From Xestospongia bergquistia (Eukaryota > Porifera > Demospongiae > Haplosclerida > Petrosiidae), in contig OZ014419.1 of NCBI GenBank assembly GCA_963965975.1, positions 1-64,000 on the forward strand: 64,000 nucleotides of DNA. The letters run 5' to 3'. A program made the position numbers and the translations under genes. This document shows, in pieces, positions 23,986 through 37,000 of the stretch. The notes beneath the pieces were generated by a model. That model searched no databases. It saw only the letters and a program-made list of their open reading frames with translations, and had not been told where the DNA came from. Position 1 is the first letter of the stretch. Every line of letters starts with the position of its first letter.

Positions 23986-25154
23986 ATGTCTTCAGAAGGT
24001 GAGAATGGAGAAGTTAGTAGTCCAGTCAAGAAAGGTAGTAGTCTTTTTGTTAATAACAATGTTAGTGTTTATTTGGTGCTCAGACATTATTACTAAATCA
24101 TTACAAGAGAAAGCTAAACAATCAGATGATGAAGATGAAGAACCCCCACCAATATCTAGTGACCAATTATTAAGGCGAGCCAGCTTTAAGTGAGTATTTT
24201 ATTCTTTTGTAATATCTAACGACAGATTATTAACAGGAAAATTTTAGAGGACTTGTCTACAACAGCTGATGCTATTAATAAACCACCTGTTACAGACCCT
24301 CTTGTGTCTGCTGCTGCAGCAACAGCACAGGCTCAAGCAGCCCAACAGGTTTGAGATATATCTAGATATTGTGTTAATTATTGGTCCATAGGCTGCTATA
24401 CTACAACAGGCTGGACTTACTAATCCAGCTCTTATTCCTCTTCTACAAAATTTGCAACAATCTGCAGTTGCTGCTGCAAGCAATCCATCAAATGATTTAA
24501 CACAACATCTTGCTGCGGCTGCCATGATGTTACCTGGACAACTAAATGCTCAACAACAGTTAACAGCAGCTATATTAAACTCTCAGTCTGGCAATACAAC
24601 ATCCCCATTAATAGCTAGTAAGTAATGTTATCATCTTTGATCATTGTCACTTCATGTAGATGTGGCTTCATTAGCTGGTCACAATACACTACAATTACCT
24701 ACCAACCTTCTATCATCTGCACTTCTTAATGCTTCATCATCGAATCCTTTGTCTAGTAAGAAATGATCACATGACTAGACATGTGACGTTTGTCTCTTAG
24801 ATTTTAGTGCTCAATTGGCAGCTGCTGGTGGTTCCCCTTTGACATCTGTTGCTTCCCTTGGCAAATCTCCATTACGTAATGATACATCATTAAGTACTGG
24901 ATCACTTAATGCACCAGAAGATACTACAAAAAAGAGAGAAGTGAGATTAATGAAGAATAGGTAAACAAAACTATTACATAATAATATTACATGATACGTT
25001 TGATAGAGAGGCTGCTAGAGAATGTCGTCGTAAAAAGAAAGAATACATTCGTTGTTTAGAAAACAGAGTTGCTGTACTTGAAAGTCAAAATCAAGCTTTG
25101 ATTGGTGAATTAAGAGCTCTGAAAGAATTATATTTACCCAAAAACCAAGAATAA
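23986..25154 (+). CDS. CREB: CREB/ATF1/CREM-type bZIP transcription factor
   Basis: Seven exons encode a cAMP-response-element-binding bZIP factor. The kinase-inducible motif RRASFKKILEDLS (24170-24255, spanning an intron) corresponds to the PKA site region RRPSYRKILNDLS of CREB, with Ser at the phospho-acceptor position. The middle is Ala/Gln-rich (QAQAAQQ, LNAQQQLTAAIL), like the Q2 activation domain. The C-terminus is the DNA-binding basic region and leucine zipper: VRLMKNR, then EAARECRRKKKEYIRCLENR and VAVLESQNQALIGELRALK, split by an intron between KNR and EAAR as in vertebrate CREB. It ends KNQE-TAA. Nuclear; likely activated by PKA or CaMK. The start at 23986 gives MSSEGENGE; upstream sequence has no other ATG in frame. 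Confidence 0.95.
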
Positions 25155-25266
25155 CGTTTTATAATACTAATATGACGATTTTGTTTGTTTATATACTGTT
25201 CCGTTTATTTCCGGAAACGTTTTATTGATTCAATTACCAATAGTAGTCACACCCACTTTTCCTACC

Positions 25267-28200
25267 ATGGCTGCTGCTCCTCTAGGCTATGACAATCCTG
25301 AAGAAGAAAGCTCAGAATATTCCGAAGAAGAGGAAGAAGACTCCAGTAGTGATGATGAAAATGAGCCATTATTGAAATATAGGCGTTTTGCTAGAGAAGT
25401 TGTCAATTCTTTAAGTCAAGGATCAAATGGAGAAACTAAAAATGTTATTGTTTGTATGGCAGTTCATCCTAAAGTAAGATCATGTGGGCACCATTTGGAA
25501 TAAAAATCTTTGTCTAGTTTATAGCATTAGGTACTTATGATGGTACAGTCAAATTATTGGATCATACAGGAACAGTTTTAAAGGATAGAGAATATCATTT
25601 GGTACTCATTCTGTTAATGTTGTATTATTGTCTCCTCTATGACAGCATGTAAGTCAAGTCAATCATATCTCTGTTGATGAAGAGGGTGATTTTATGGCTT
25701 GTTGTTCAGATGATGGCAAGGTTCTCTTAATATATAATGATAATTCATTTAATATACACACTATATTATAAATATAGGTTTCTATTATTGGTCTATTTAC
25801 TACTAAATATAATAACAGTGTTCAATTTGATAAAGCAATCAAGGTATCATTAATAACAGTGTATTTATTATTATATATATATTATAGTCTGTAGCAATAC
25901 ATCCTCACTTTGGTAGAGCTGCAAGTCGAGTATTTGTAGCTGGCTCAGATAAAGTATATGAAGTTATATTATTTATAATCATTAGGTCTTTAGCTATTAA
26001 TGGTAGAGGAAAGACGATGGCCTTTGATTGGACATAAATTCACAGACTTGCATTATGGATATGGTTTGATATCTCTCATTAAATGGAGAGATAACTACAT
26101 TGCTTGGGCCAATGAATCTGTATGTTGTATAGTCATGTGACTGTCATGTGACGTCATTTTTGTACAGTCAGTTTTTGTATATGACATCAGTATAAAAGAT
26201 TTTATTACTTGTATAAAATTTGAAGAGGAAAGGTTTGTTTACAATATTTTATGTTAACTTGATAATTTTCTCTAGTCCAATTCCATTACCATGTAGCTTA
26301 TGTTGGGTCAGAAATGGGCTGTTGCTTGTGGGACGTGGTCATTTAGTCAAGGTAATAATATTCATAACTAATAATTATGAACTGCTGAAAGGTTGCTGAA
26401 GTGAAAGAAACTGAGTCAATAGATGTATTAACAAATTATTCTGGTGGTGTTGACCCTTTGATAAAGAAAAGAAAGAAAATGGGAATAGGTAAGTTATTGT
26501 GGTCATGTGACAATCAAATTATGTTATTTGTAGTTGCTCAAAATACGTTTCCAGATTTCTTAGTTAGTGGGGTAGTCCCTATGATTGATGGTAATGAATG
26601 GAATATGGTAAGTAGTCACCTTTTAATAATTATCACATTTACTAATAAACTCCACCCATCATAGGTCATGCTAGGATATGATGCTAATGTTAACCAAGAA
26701 GATGCTATTGTGAGTATTATAATATTTGTTTAATTGTAATACCTTGCTAGCATAAAGGAGAGGTCCCTCCTCCCCACCTTCTGGTCACACCTCCAGGAAA
26801 ATATTTTCCAGAACAGGAAGAGTTTCAAGCTGTGACAGAACTTACTAATGACGAATTGTTACCTCGAGGACATACTTATTGTAGATGCGAAGAATATCAT
26901 TTAGGTAATAATACTATGTGGGTGGAGTCAATATTATTGTTGTTTATAGAGTGTGTAATGACAGGAGATGAAGATCGTTTTTACATTTTAACACCAATTG
27001 ATATCATAATAGCTCAAAAAACTGATGCTAATGATCATGTTGATTGGTTAATTAATAAAAAAGAGTTCAAAGTACAGAATATAATTTTATATTTATTTTA
27101 TTATCACTATCATAATTTAGGCTGCCATTGAATTTGCTGAAAATCCTAATAATGCAAGACTATTATCTACTGGAAAAATGCAGGTAATGTCATAATGATG
27201 TCATTTATTGTAATCTATATCTTTTAAAGGAGGCAGGCCTGCAATATATTTATCATTTAATGAAGTCGTCTAACTTTGAAGAAGCAGCAAGGTTAGAAGT
27301 TGTTTATCAGCTGTATTTGATAATATCCCAGGAAATGTTGTGATATTTTGGGTCCTAATGAGGCACAACGTTGGGGTGATGTTGTCTTACAATTTATGGA
27401 TGAAGGCGTTTTACCAGTAATAATATAAAATATAAAATATGTCCAGAATCATTTTGTTATTTTTAGATTATACTTCCCTTCATTCCTAAAGAAAAACCTA
27501 GACTCAGTAAAGCAATATATGAAGCAGTTCTCAATTGTTTCTTACTTAATGAAACTGAGGTTTGGATAAACTAGTAAAACTGGTTTATTCAACCTGTTTT
27601 TCTAGACTTTGTATACAGTTATACAGGAATGGCCAAGTGATTTATATGATCCTGCTGTCATAATGAGAGCATTAGTTGTAAGTAGATCCCTTAAATTGAC
27701 CTAATAATTCTCTCAAAGGACCAGTTAAAGAAGTATCCTAATGATATTCATCTTCTAAAAGTGAAGGCTAAACTGTTAGTTGTATTCTGAGTGAGAATTG
27801 TCTGACCTTTTGACCTCACAGTTATGAAGACATGGGTGACTCTGACAAAGCTCTTGAGATCTATCTCAGGTAAATTTAACTCATCCTATATAATTTACTT
27901 GAGCTATTTACTATAGACTAGGAGATCTGGAAGTTTTTGATTTAATTCGTAAGAGAAATCTTCATAATAATCTCCTGGAAAACTTACAATATCTCATGAA
28001 ACTTGGAGAACAAGTAAATAATTTTTTTTCTGTAAATTTAAATTTTATTTTGTTCACAGCAACTCCAAAAAACTGTTGAATTATTAGTTGAATTTCGTCA
28101 AAAAAATTGTTTACCAGTAAGTATTATATCTTATATTTTATTATATTTTTTAATAATATAGCCAAGTAAAGTTGTAAAAAAGTTAGAGTCCTTTCAAAGT

Positions 28201-29414
28201 GAAAGAGAATGGGAATACTTTCTATATAGAGTAAGACCACACCCCTTGTTACAATTTCTCATTAGTCTTTATAGTACTTAGATCTTTTATTTGATCGTGA
28301 TCACAAAGCAGGTAGTGAATATCATGAGAGACAAGTTCAATTATATGCTGACTATGACAGAAAAAAACTACTCCCTTTTCTCAGAGCATGTAATGATATT
28401 CCATTACAAAAGGTACATTTAACTAGTAACAATATCATAAAATGTCTTGATAACCAGGCCCTTGATGTATGTGCTGCTAAAGGACTGCATGAAGCTATGG
28501 TCTTTCTGCTAGGTGAGAAGTAGACATGTCACATATGTATACACACACACTCTCTCTCTCTCTCTCCAGATCGTATGGGTAATCCTAAAGCTGCACTGGA
28601 AATAATAGTTGGTAAACTTCACAACGTAGATCAGGTTCAAAGTTATTAGATATATTTGTAATAATTAGCATTAATTTAGGCAATATTATTTGTTAGAGAA
28701 CAAGATGATGAAGACCTCTGGGAAAATTTAATCCAACTTTCACGAAACCTACCAGGTGTGCTACATCAGTTGGCCACACCCACTTTTATTGTCTTACTAG
28801 ATTTCATAACTGGTTTATTACAAAATGCCGGTACACATATTGATCCAACTAAACTAATCAAGGTAGGTGTGGCATCACATCTGTTCACATTTATCATTTT
28901 TAATTTCACTTCACAGGAAATTCCAGATCAATTAGAAATAGCTGATTTAGGACTGTCCCTAGTAAAATTACTGAATGATTATCAATTACAAGTTAATTTG
29001 AGAGAAGGCTGCCGAAAGATTCTTGTAAAAGATAGGTTAGTAAGTAATTAATGAGTGATATTTATTGACATCATTTCTATTACAGTCATACTTTAATGGA
29101 AAAGTTACATAAATTACAAAGTCGAGCAACATCTTTTGATAGTATGTGTTTCTATTATTTTTAAATATAATGATCCTTGTTTATAATAGTGTGGACAACT
29201 TGTCTGAACTGTTCAGGAGAGCTTGCATCAGATGATCGTGATGACTTACTCATGTTTTTTTGCGGACACATTTATCATCGTAGCTGTGTGTCTCAGCGAC
29301 ATGATGTAAGACCACACCCTTCTCATTGTATGTTATAAATTTTATATTTCACAGTTAAAGATATGTCACTTGTGTTATCGCTCTTCTAATAACCATTACA
29401 CCAAAAAACTTTAG
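25267..29414 (+). CDS. VPS41: VPS41, HOPS complex subunit
   Basis: About 25 exons encode a VPS41 protein, the HOPS tethering subunit that drives late endosome-lysosome fusion and AP-3 transport. An acidic N-terminus (ESSEYSEEEEEDSSSDD) is followed by a WD-type propeller (FIALGTYDGTVKLLDHTG, QVNHISVDEEGDFMACCSDD, GLISLIKWRDNYIAWANES) and a clathrin-heavy-chain-like helical repeat (LYEDMGDSDKALEIYLR, LFDRDHKAGSEYHERQVQLY, DFITGLLQNAGTHIDPTKL, LREGCRKILVKD). The C-terminal RING-H2 is CLNC...FFCGHIYHRSCV...CHLC (~29200-29380). All match the family order. The start is ATG in a good context (CCTACCATGG). It lies 112 bp downstream of the CREB stop on the same strand. Confidence 0.95.
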
Positions 29415-29453
29415 TCAACCATTACTTCATTTTTGAAGAGCTTTGAGTGTGTA

Positions 29454-29482
29454 TGTGTGTGTGTGTGTGTGTGTATATATAT
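29454..29482. repeat. (GT)n microsatellite between VPS41 and TRMT10
   Basis: A short GT/TA run sits in the ~100-bp convergent spacer between the VPS41 stop (29414) and the TRMT10 stop (29517). The spacer must hold both polyadenylation regions. Confidence 0.85.
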
Positions 29483-29516
29483 AATGTGTTTTCTATAAAA
29501 AGCTGTTTATATAAAG

Positions 29517-30711
29517 TTATTGAGATTGTTCACTATCAGCAATGGGTGTGACTAGTTTACGTTGTGGAATGACATCACAAAATGCTTTCTTCCAGTCTTT
29601 ATGACTCTCATAAGCCAACAAGATCTCAAACACTAAAAAGAAAATTTTAGTAATGATCACTAACAAACTGACCATGATTAACAGCTAAAACACTTCTACT
29701 TGTCAATGAGACATGTTCCTTGAGAGGTAATTTTGCATGCATAATACCAGCAGTGACTGCTTCAGTATAACAATGTCCCTGCATAATAATAAACTCACAT
29801 TACAAGGCAAGATCACTTACTTTATAATGATTATGATCTACCAGACCACCAATAACATATGTCTTATTAATATCCAGATCTACAAACATTAGTACTAGTA
29901 CACAAAGACATTGAAATAATACCATTTAAAATATTAGGTGATTCTGCAGTTAGAAAAACAAGATCTTTTTTATCAAAGACTTTCAAAAAATTATCTTCTC
30001 TGAAATGAACATCCCAACTTTTGTAGCCTTCAATGAAATCTTCCATTCTTTGCTTACATTTCCCATTAAAACTAGTAAAATACAACTATCTTAATTATTT
30101 ATAGCAAGTAATATTAAAATGATGGTACTTGTAAAGGTTTTTCAGCTCTTCTATTTACTGCATAACAACGCTGACATTGTTTCATTAACATCTTAATATC
30201 CTTGAGGAGGAAAATTCCGAGGAATATATATGTTGTGCATGCATGTTAATATGGTTACCTTATCAGCCATTAGATCTTGATATCCCAACTCAATAACAAC
30301 ACAAAGAGGGCTGGCTTTACTGCTAGACATTGTTGTGACTATAATATATTATATTAATATATAATATTTATATTGACTACTTGATAAATGGCTTGGTCTA
30401 GTTCTTCTCTTTAATTTCTTTTTCTCATGTTGTTGTTTTCTAAAACAATACATTGACAAAGGTTAATTAAATTATTAATTAATAAGAAAGAATGGTCTTA
30501 ATTTAAGATCATACCTCCATTCTTTCTTCATTATCTCTTTATATTGTAGTTTTATTTGTTTCTTTCGTTGTGTTTTTGAAAGTTCTAGTGGTAAAGACAG
30601 TTCTATTTCTTTCATTATTTTTCTTTTTTTCTCTTCAGGTGAGTCTTCCGTATCACTACTACGAGTTGACCTTTTACCTAACACACTTACACCACCTTCT
30701 TCGACAGCCAT
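29517..30711 (-). CDS. TRMT10: tRNA (guanine-9-N1) methyltransferase, TRMT10 family
   Basis: About eight exons encode a SPOUT methyltransferase of the Trm10 family, which makes m1G at tRNA position 9 using S-adenosylmethionine. The N-terminus is basic and Lys-rich (LSKTQRKKQIKLQYKEIMKK, then EKKKLKRRTRP). The core has VVIELGYQDLMADK, MKQCQRCYAVNRR, VYFTSFNGKCK, DLVFLTAESPNILN, KTYVIGGLVDHNHYK and the cofactor region MHAKLPLKEH, SRSVLAVNHVFEILLAY, then FCDVIPQRK. The length of about 300 residues is normal. The layout resembles TRMT10A/B rather than the mitochondrial TRMT10C, but I cannot separate A from B. Start ATG at 30711 gives MAVEEGGVSV. Confidence 0.92.
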
Positions 30712-31191
30712 TAGGTTATTCCAATTTTTAACCCCTTCTTTGAGTTTTGTATTCTCTCACGTGAGCAGAAGTTGCATGTGATTGTTATAAAGTTAGATAG
30801 AAGGAACAAACGATAATGAAGAAGAGTGTTTGGATAAAGTTTTTATTTGTTGTAACATGAAAAAGATATACTTTACATTAGTGATATGAAATTAACATAA
30901 TACTTTGACACAAGCAGACAACTATACTATTTAGTGTCATGCTCAGTATTAGAGAATTGTCAAATGTAGTTATCAAGTATTGCATTTAGTTTTGGAATAG
31001 TACATGTAAGATACATCCATAATAGACAGGAAACACACTGTACCCACTGTACTCAAAAGTTTCAGAACTATTATTATCGTCTTTAAATCAGTGTCCACAA
31101 ACATTTGTATTTTTTGCAAGTGTTTTCTTATCTATATTGATTTGCAAATGAGTTGGTTTTGATTTAGTTGCTGTAGTTATTGTTTTCTTCT

Positions 31192-31830
31192 TAGTTGTAA
31201 AAACTTTTGTTGGTCAGACTCACAATCTTATTTGGTGACAGTTTCCTTTTAACTGGTAAAGACTTTTTTATAATATTGTGTGATAGCTTTTATGACTGTG
31301 ATTGCTGCTTGGAGGTGTTTATTAGCTGTAGATATTGCATGAGGTATTTACAGTGTTCACCTAATACTAATAGTTCTAGTTCATGAATTTTACTGATAAA
31401 GGATGTTTTTGTTGACATTATATAGTGCTGCCAGCATCTTGTTACAAGAGTATGTTGATAGGGATCAACTCCTTTCTGGAGGGGAGATGAGGAGAGAGAT
31501 GGGGCTTCATCTAATCTCTCTTTTGTACGTGTAAGATATTCAGATACTTCTAATATTAACTTCTCAATTGTACACTGATATTGTGAAGGAACAACATCCT
31601 GATCTTTGGCAGTTTATTACACAAGTGTATCATGTAACTTCTCTTGGTCTTCTTCCTCTTGGTACTCTACTTTCTCTTCTTCTTTTTCCTTTTCTATCTT
31701 TGTCTTCTTAAGAAGCCACTTTTGTTAGTTTACTTAATGAATTATAGCTCTCATCATGTGAACTGTTGGACAACATTAACACTTCTACTGGATACTCTTC
31801 AGGTTCAATGTGCTGTACCTTAAAATATGG
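31192..31830 (-). pseudogene. decayed gene of unknown family
   Basis: A long minus-strand frame reads EPEEYPVEVLMLSNSSHD, shifts frame near 31712-31735, continues as an acidic/Lys run (IEKEKEEEKVEYQEEEDQEK), meets TAA TAA at 31614-31619 and then stays open as TIEKLILEVSEYLTRTKERL and QHTLVTRCWQHYIMSTKTSF before another TAA at 31290-31292. The length of the interrupted frame and its normal amino-acid composition suggest a former exon of a nuclear-type acidic protein. I do not recognise the family. The flanks (30712-31191 and 31831-31923) hold no supported feature. Sequencing error could account for single breaks but hardly for all of them. Confidence 0.5.
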
Positions 31831-31923
31831 TATTAATACTGGACAGGCTAATCTTTAAAATATGACACACCTCCACTTAGTTTTACGTGGGCGGAACAAC
31901 AAAAGACTTTGTGACTTTGAAAC

Positions 31924-33668
31924 ATGATCTTGTTCTTCTTGCTAACAATAGCAGGAGCAGCCAGTTTACCAACTCTACATTATAATGTATCAACCGCAGC
32001 TATATGGAAATGGTCAGTTGACATTGGCATTACCTTTCATTAATCTTTGTTGCAGTTTGTATATGGACCCATTCATACTAAATCAACTCAAAGAAGATCC
32101 ATCTCTCTCCGTCTTAACTTATAATAATCATAAAACTTATGTCCTTTCTCCAATCAATCCAGGACACAATTGCAGTAAATGTTCTAATATGTCTGATGTT
32201 TTCTCTATTATTGATGAAACTGTTCAAGAACAACTAAATAAAAGAGACAATATATTGGACACCACTGACTGGTTCAAAGTTTATGTAAGAACATATTAAG
32301 ATTTACTCTAAGTGGCTTCTTTGTTACAGCATAATGGCAGCACCATTTATGATTGGTTTGAGCAATTAGCCTCTCTCTATCCTCAACGTATCAAACTCTA
32401 TAATGCTATTGGATATACTGAACATGGAAGGTCTATTATGGCTGTCCATGTAACAGAGAACACATCTATTAAACCTAAAATATACATACAATGTCTCCTT
32501 CATCCACGTGAGTTGTGATGACACTAATTAATGTATTATTCTGTTATAAGGAGAATGGATCACTGGACCAATTTGTATGTACTTTACACAAATGATAGCT
32601 AGTGTTACCTCTGACTCGAACAGAATTGTAAGTCTCAATTTGATGACATTATGTAATGTGTCTTCATAGTTAGCAAGATTGTTACAAGAAGTTGAATTTA
32701 TTATTGTACCAGTAGCTAATCCTGATGGTTATTATGTAAGGATCAATTAATATTGTTAATTTATGAAATGTTTCCTAGTTGACCTGGCTTAATTACCCGA
32801 AGTATAGGTTTTGGCGTAAGAACTTATCTCAGAGATCTCCATCTAATAATTGTGTTGGAGTAGATTTGAATAGAAACTTTAATGTCAAATGGAGTGAAGT
32901 AAGAAGCTTATGACATAGAAACACCAAATGTATCCATCATCCATAGCATGGTAGCTCCAATAATCCATGTCATGAAACTTACCATGGTCCCAAAGCACAG
33001 TCTGAAAAAGAAGTCCGTGCTATTACACATCATCTGAAGGACCATTCACCAATTTTAGGAGCAGTCGACTTTCATTCTTTCTCTCAAGAAGTTGTTTATC
33101 CTTATGGTAAATACAATATGACATACACATACCTTGATGACATATAAATAGGTTGGACTGCCAAACAAACAGATAACAGCAAACTATTCCAATATTTTAG
33201 TCGGTGGGTAGCTAATAGTGCTAGTCAGGTATCACACTCTAACATTATACAATAATATTAACAACATACACACATAGGTACACAATCATTATATGTCTAA
33301 ACAAATGGGATCTATTTATTTAGCATCAGGAACATTTGGTGATTGGTAAATAGTCTATTTACTTTATGAGATTCAAATTTCTGTTAGGTTAACAACAGAT
33401 GAGTTTCTACAGAGTAACGTTGATAAATCAGGACATCAGTACCATCCTATTCCATTAACAATGGAACTACCACCTGTAGCCAATGATAAGGCGAGTTTAG
33501 CTGGTTTTATGGTAGCTCCTAAACAGGTTAGTGTTTTAATAATAATTGAAAATAAAACTGATTTATTTATAGATTTTACCGATATGTCAGGAAATTTTAC
33601 CAGCCCTGGTGAAATTCACATCATTACTTGTAGAACAAAAAGATAATTGGTTAATAAAAAATCCTTAA
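31924..33668 (+). CDS. secreted M14A zinc carboxypeptidase (CPA/CPB type)
   Basis: About nine exons encode a signal peptide (MILFFLLLTIAGAAS), a propeptide of ~100 residues and an M14A metallocarboxypeptidase that removes C-terminal residues. Zinc ligands are seen in LLHPREW (H69, E72 in CPA numbering) and VDFHSF (H196). Substrate-binding residues appear as R in HPRE (R71), WRKN (R127) and DLNRNF (N144, R145); Tyr248 lies in SIYLASG; the general base Glu270 lies in LTMELPP. The segment that sets specificity reads ASGTFGDW where CPA has GGSIDW and CPB GGSDDW, so position 255 appears to be Gly. The mature domain probably begins near TDWFKVYQHNGSTIYDWF. It is probably digestive or extracellular. 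The stop lies 27 bp from the convergent stop of the small membrane gene. Confidence 0.93.
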
Positions 33669-33695
33669 ACTTTATTTTATTGTATTAAAAATGTC

Positions 33696-33932
33696 TTAAA
33701 TATCAGCGCAGGACTTTCCAGACACCATGAACGTAGCTACTGTCTTGGGAAGATTCACTCCTTTCATTATGAAGTCGGTAATAGTTCTCATACAAATACA
33801 GCAGGCTGTAAATGGAGAGAGTAGAACGTAAAAGAAACCAGCAATAAATCCAATAGGCCAGGCCAATAAGATGAGCACAAAGAACCAAATTATACTAAAC
33901 AGCCAACCGACAGCCATATCTTTTTGACTCAA
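33696..33932 (-). CDS. small two-helix membrane protein (copy 1)
   Basis: A single-exon frame of 78 residues starts MSQKDMAVGWLFSIIWFFVL and contains two hydrophobic helices around LILLAWPIGFIAGFFYVLLS followed by PFTACCICM and an amphipathic tail. It is closely related to the frame at 47151-47396 (shared pattern GWLFS..W..VLI..AWPI, then Y.LL.PF.AC) and to a broken copy at 47509-47674. I do not know a named family for it. Conservation between two distant loci shows it is a real protein. Likely membrane-embedded; function unknown. Confidence 0.8.
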   Translation of the reverse strand: MSQKDMAVGWLFSIIWFFVLILLAWPIGFIAGFFYVLLSPFTACCICMRTITDFIMKGVNLPKTVATFMVSGKSCADI

Positions 33933-34019
33933 AACGGAAATGTAAGGAGGTGCTTGTTAATTCAACTAACTAAAAATTACAAAACCAAATAATTATGAGA
34001 TGATAAGAAGGAAATTAGT

Positions 34020-37000
34020 TTAGTCTTTTTTGATAGAGCCACGACTTTTCTTCTTTTTGTATGCAACATTTTTGTATTCAATTTCAGGACTGACATAAAG
34101 AGGATTACCATCAATCTACAAAATATAATAAAATATATAATTATATAACTGAACTTACTGTCCAATCTGCTTCACGGATTGAATTTTCAAATCGTTTTAA
34201 TTCTTGGCGATCCTACAATTCAATATTGAGAGTTACTATGATACAATTAATAACACATACCTTTATAACAAAAAGCAATTTAATAATAGCCAATATAATC
34301 AAACCAATGATAATGATCAATATCGGAATACCAATTGCTAAAACAAGTAAAATTATAAAGGCAATGTCATCACCACCAGGACAATCTATATGGGAGAATA
34401 TTATAGAGTTAAATACAACAGTAGTACTTATACCTGGATCAACAGTAATATTATAAATGCCAGTCGTTGGGTCCTGAACTATAAAGTACTCATATGTGCA
34501 GCCATCATGAGTTACAGTACACGGTTCATTGTCAGAAACTATAATATAGAAATGTTGTAATGTTTACAAAGACCTGGCCTTCATACCTAGTTGAGAACTA
34601 GTAGTGACTTGAGTGTTAGTACAATTACTACATTGATCACTAATCAAGCTAAGACCACAAAGGACACAGTTAGGATATAAATTACATGGTTGACATGATT
34701 CCTATCAATATTGAACTGATCATTTAATTTTACTCATTCTAGCTTACTCTAATACAGTTATCACATGATGAACCAGAATACTCCTCATTACATTCACATC
34801 TACCACAAACACACCGGCCATGGTTTGAACAGACTTCATCTCTCTATATAAAAACACAATATGTCATACATTACACACACACACACAGAGTTCACTGACC
34901 ATATTTAAACAAGTGTTATTATCTGGAGTACAGTTACAGTCACTACCAGTGAAGGGTTTTCCAGAAATAGGAGACAGATTACACATACAACTACCACCAC
35001 AGCACTTTCCATTACCTATCATAACATAACAAATATTTCAATAAATACTTCTTACCAGAGCAAAGACGATTATTGCTGCCCTTCTCACATGAAAAGTTAT
35101 CACATTCACAAGCATCTCCATAATAGTAAGTGCCATTCTTATAACAGGATATATCAGATAGTAGATTACAACAAAGCTATCCTACCTCAAATCTGTTACA
35201 AACACATTCTCCACAACTTGTACAAATACCATTACCAGAACAGGCTACTGAAGACTGACCTGTACTACAATACAAGTATTAAGGAACATATTAGGATTTT
35301 CACTTACGGACAACGAAATGTTTGTCCAGAAGAGCTAGTGTTGAATGATATATAATCAACAAGTTATGACACAAGCACATACCTGCAATCACATATACCA
35401 CATACTTTTGTTCCTATTCCATTTCTACATTCTGGACTATTTGGTATCTAATATGTTGTCAATAAGACATTATTAACACATTACATAATTAACAACAAAC
35501 CGCATTCTGTTGACAGTCACATTTACATAGAGGCTTAGCATTAACAACAACACGCCCAAATCCAGGAACACGTATTTCAAAACTATAAAATAACATGAAA
35601 TATTCCACATAATTATATCATAAACACATATACCTATTAGCAAATGTACAGGTATCTGCAGTCACATTAACTTGAAATACAACAGTCCCATCAACAGGTA
35701 TGTCAACACATTCATTACACTCCTCGTTAGCAGTACAACGTGATGAACGATTACTAAAGAAACAACTAAAGACTACTTTATGAATATAACTAACTTACGT
35801 GCAACCTTCAAGTGGAATAGCAGATATTTTAATGCCAGGTACTGTTTCTGCCTCAATAGATATAGTTCCTCTTAAGATCTGAGTATTGTAATGTGTCACA
35901 GAAAATTACAACAGAGGGCTCACTTCATATTGTGTCACTATAATATCAACAATATTTGAAGAGTCACGTCTCAACTCTCTTACAAATGCACGACTAATTG
36001 ATGCAGTAAGATTCTAATCACATATTATGATATATACCATATTAATTCATTCCTTACTTCATAAGCATGTTTTACAACATCTGTAACAGCAAAAATAACA
36101 ATTGTGTCCAAATTAGATAGCTTTCCAGCAACTTGTCCAATAGTAGTGTAATCCTAACACAGTGAGTAAACTTTGTACCAATCATAACACAACTTACTCT
36201 AATTGCCCAATCAGAATACTCATACAATGAACCTCCATCTGGTATAGCCATATGACATTCACCATCATTAGGTTGAACAATAGCTGCTAACTGTACACAG
36301 ATACCACAAAAACTAACAGTACATTACTTACTCTTCCATCTCCAGCAGTATGTGTAATAGCATCACTAATATATAGGACAATGCGTCGTGCTTGAGATCG
36401 CCAACCAACAATCTAATTGATATACATTACCCAAAATAAACAATGTTATATATTACCTCTTGACATACTACAGCTTGTAACAGAGCATCTAAACCACCTT
36501 CAAATGTGTCAGCACCCAAGCTACTCTCAGTGTTATCTAATGCAATCTGTACACTCTATATAAGTACTACCAATGGAGCAACTGAACTTACAGCAAACTC
36601 TGTTGTATTATCTGTTAAGTTTAAAACATGACGATAACCAAAAGGATTAGTACAATCATCTCGAAGTCCTGACTTGCAGGTTTTGCCATAACCATCGATG
36701 ATTGAATCGTATGGCCGTGTTATAATAGAATAAGGAAGAATAGGTTTGTCAACAAATGTACCAAATCCAATCTTATAATTTGAAGAAATGTTACTCAGTG
36801 AATTTGCTTGAAAAGATAAGATGCAGTATCACTTAATTCTATAAGACATTACTTACTTATTTCTTGCTGAAGACTACGTAAAGTTGCTAGATCATCACTT
36901 AATGAAGCAGATACATCAGTTAATATATACAAGTCAAGAGGAAAGTTTCGAGCTGATTGTACAGTGATGTTAAAAGTAGCAGGTATCCCTAATCATCAAG

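Noticed and set aside
31590..31625. A 24-bp intron that would remove the double TAA in the decayed gene
   Set aside because: Too short to be spliced; other introns here are about 40 bp or longer, and the frameshift elsewhere would remain.
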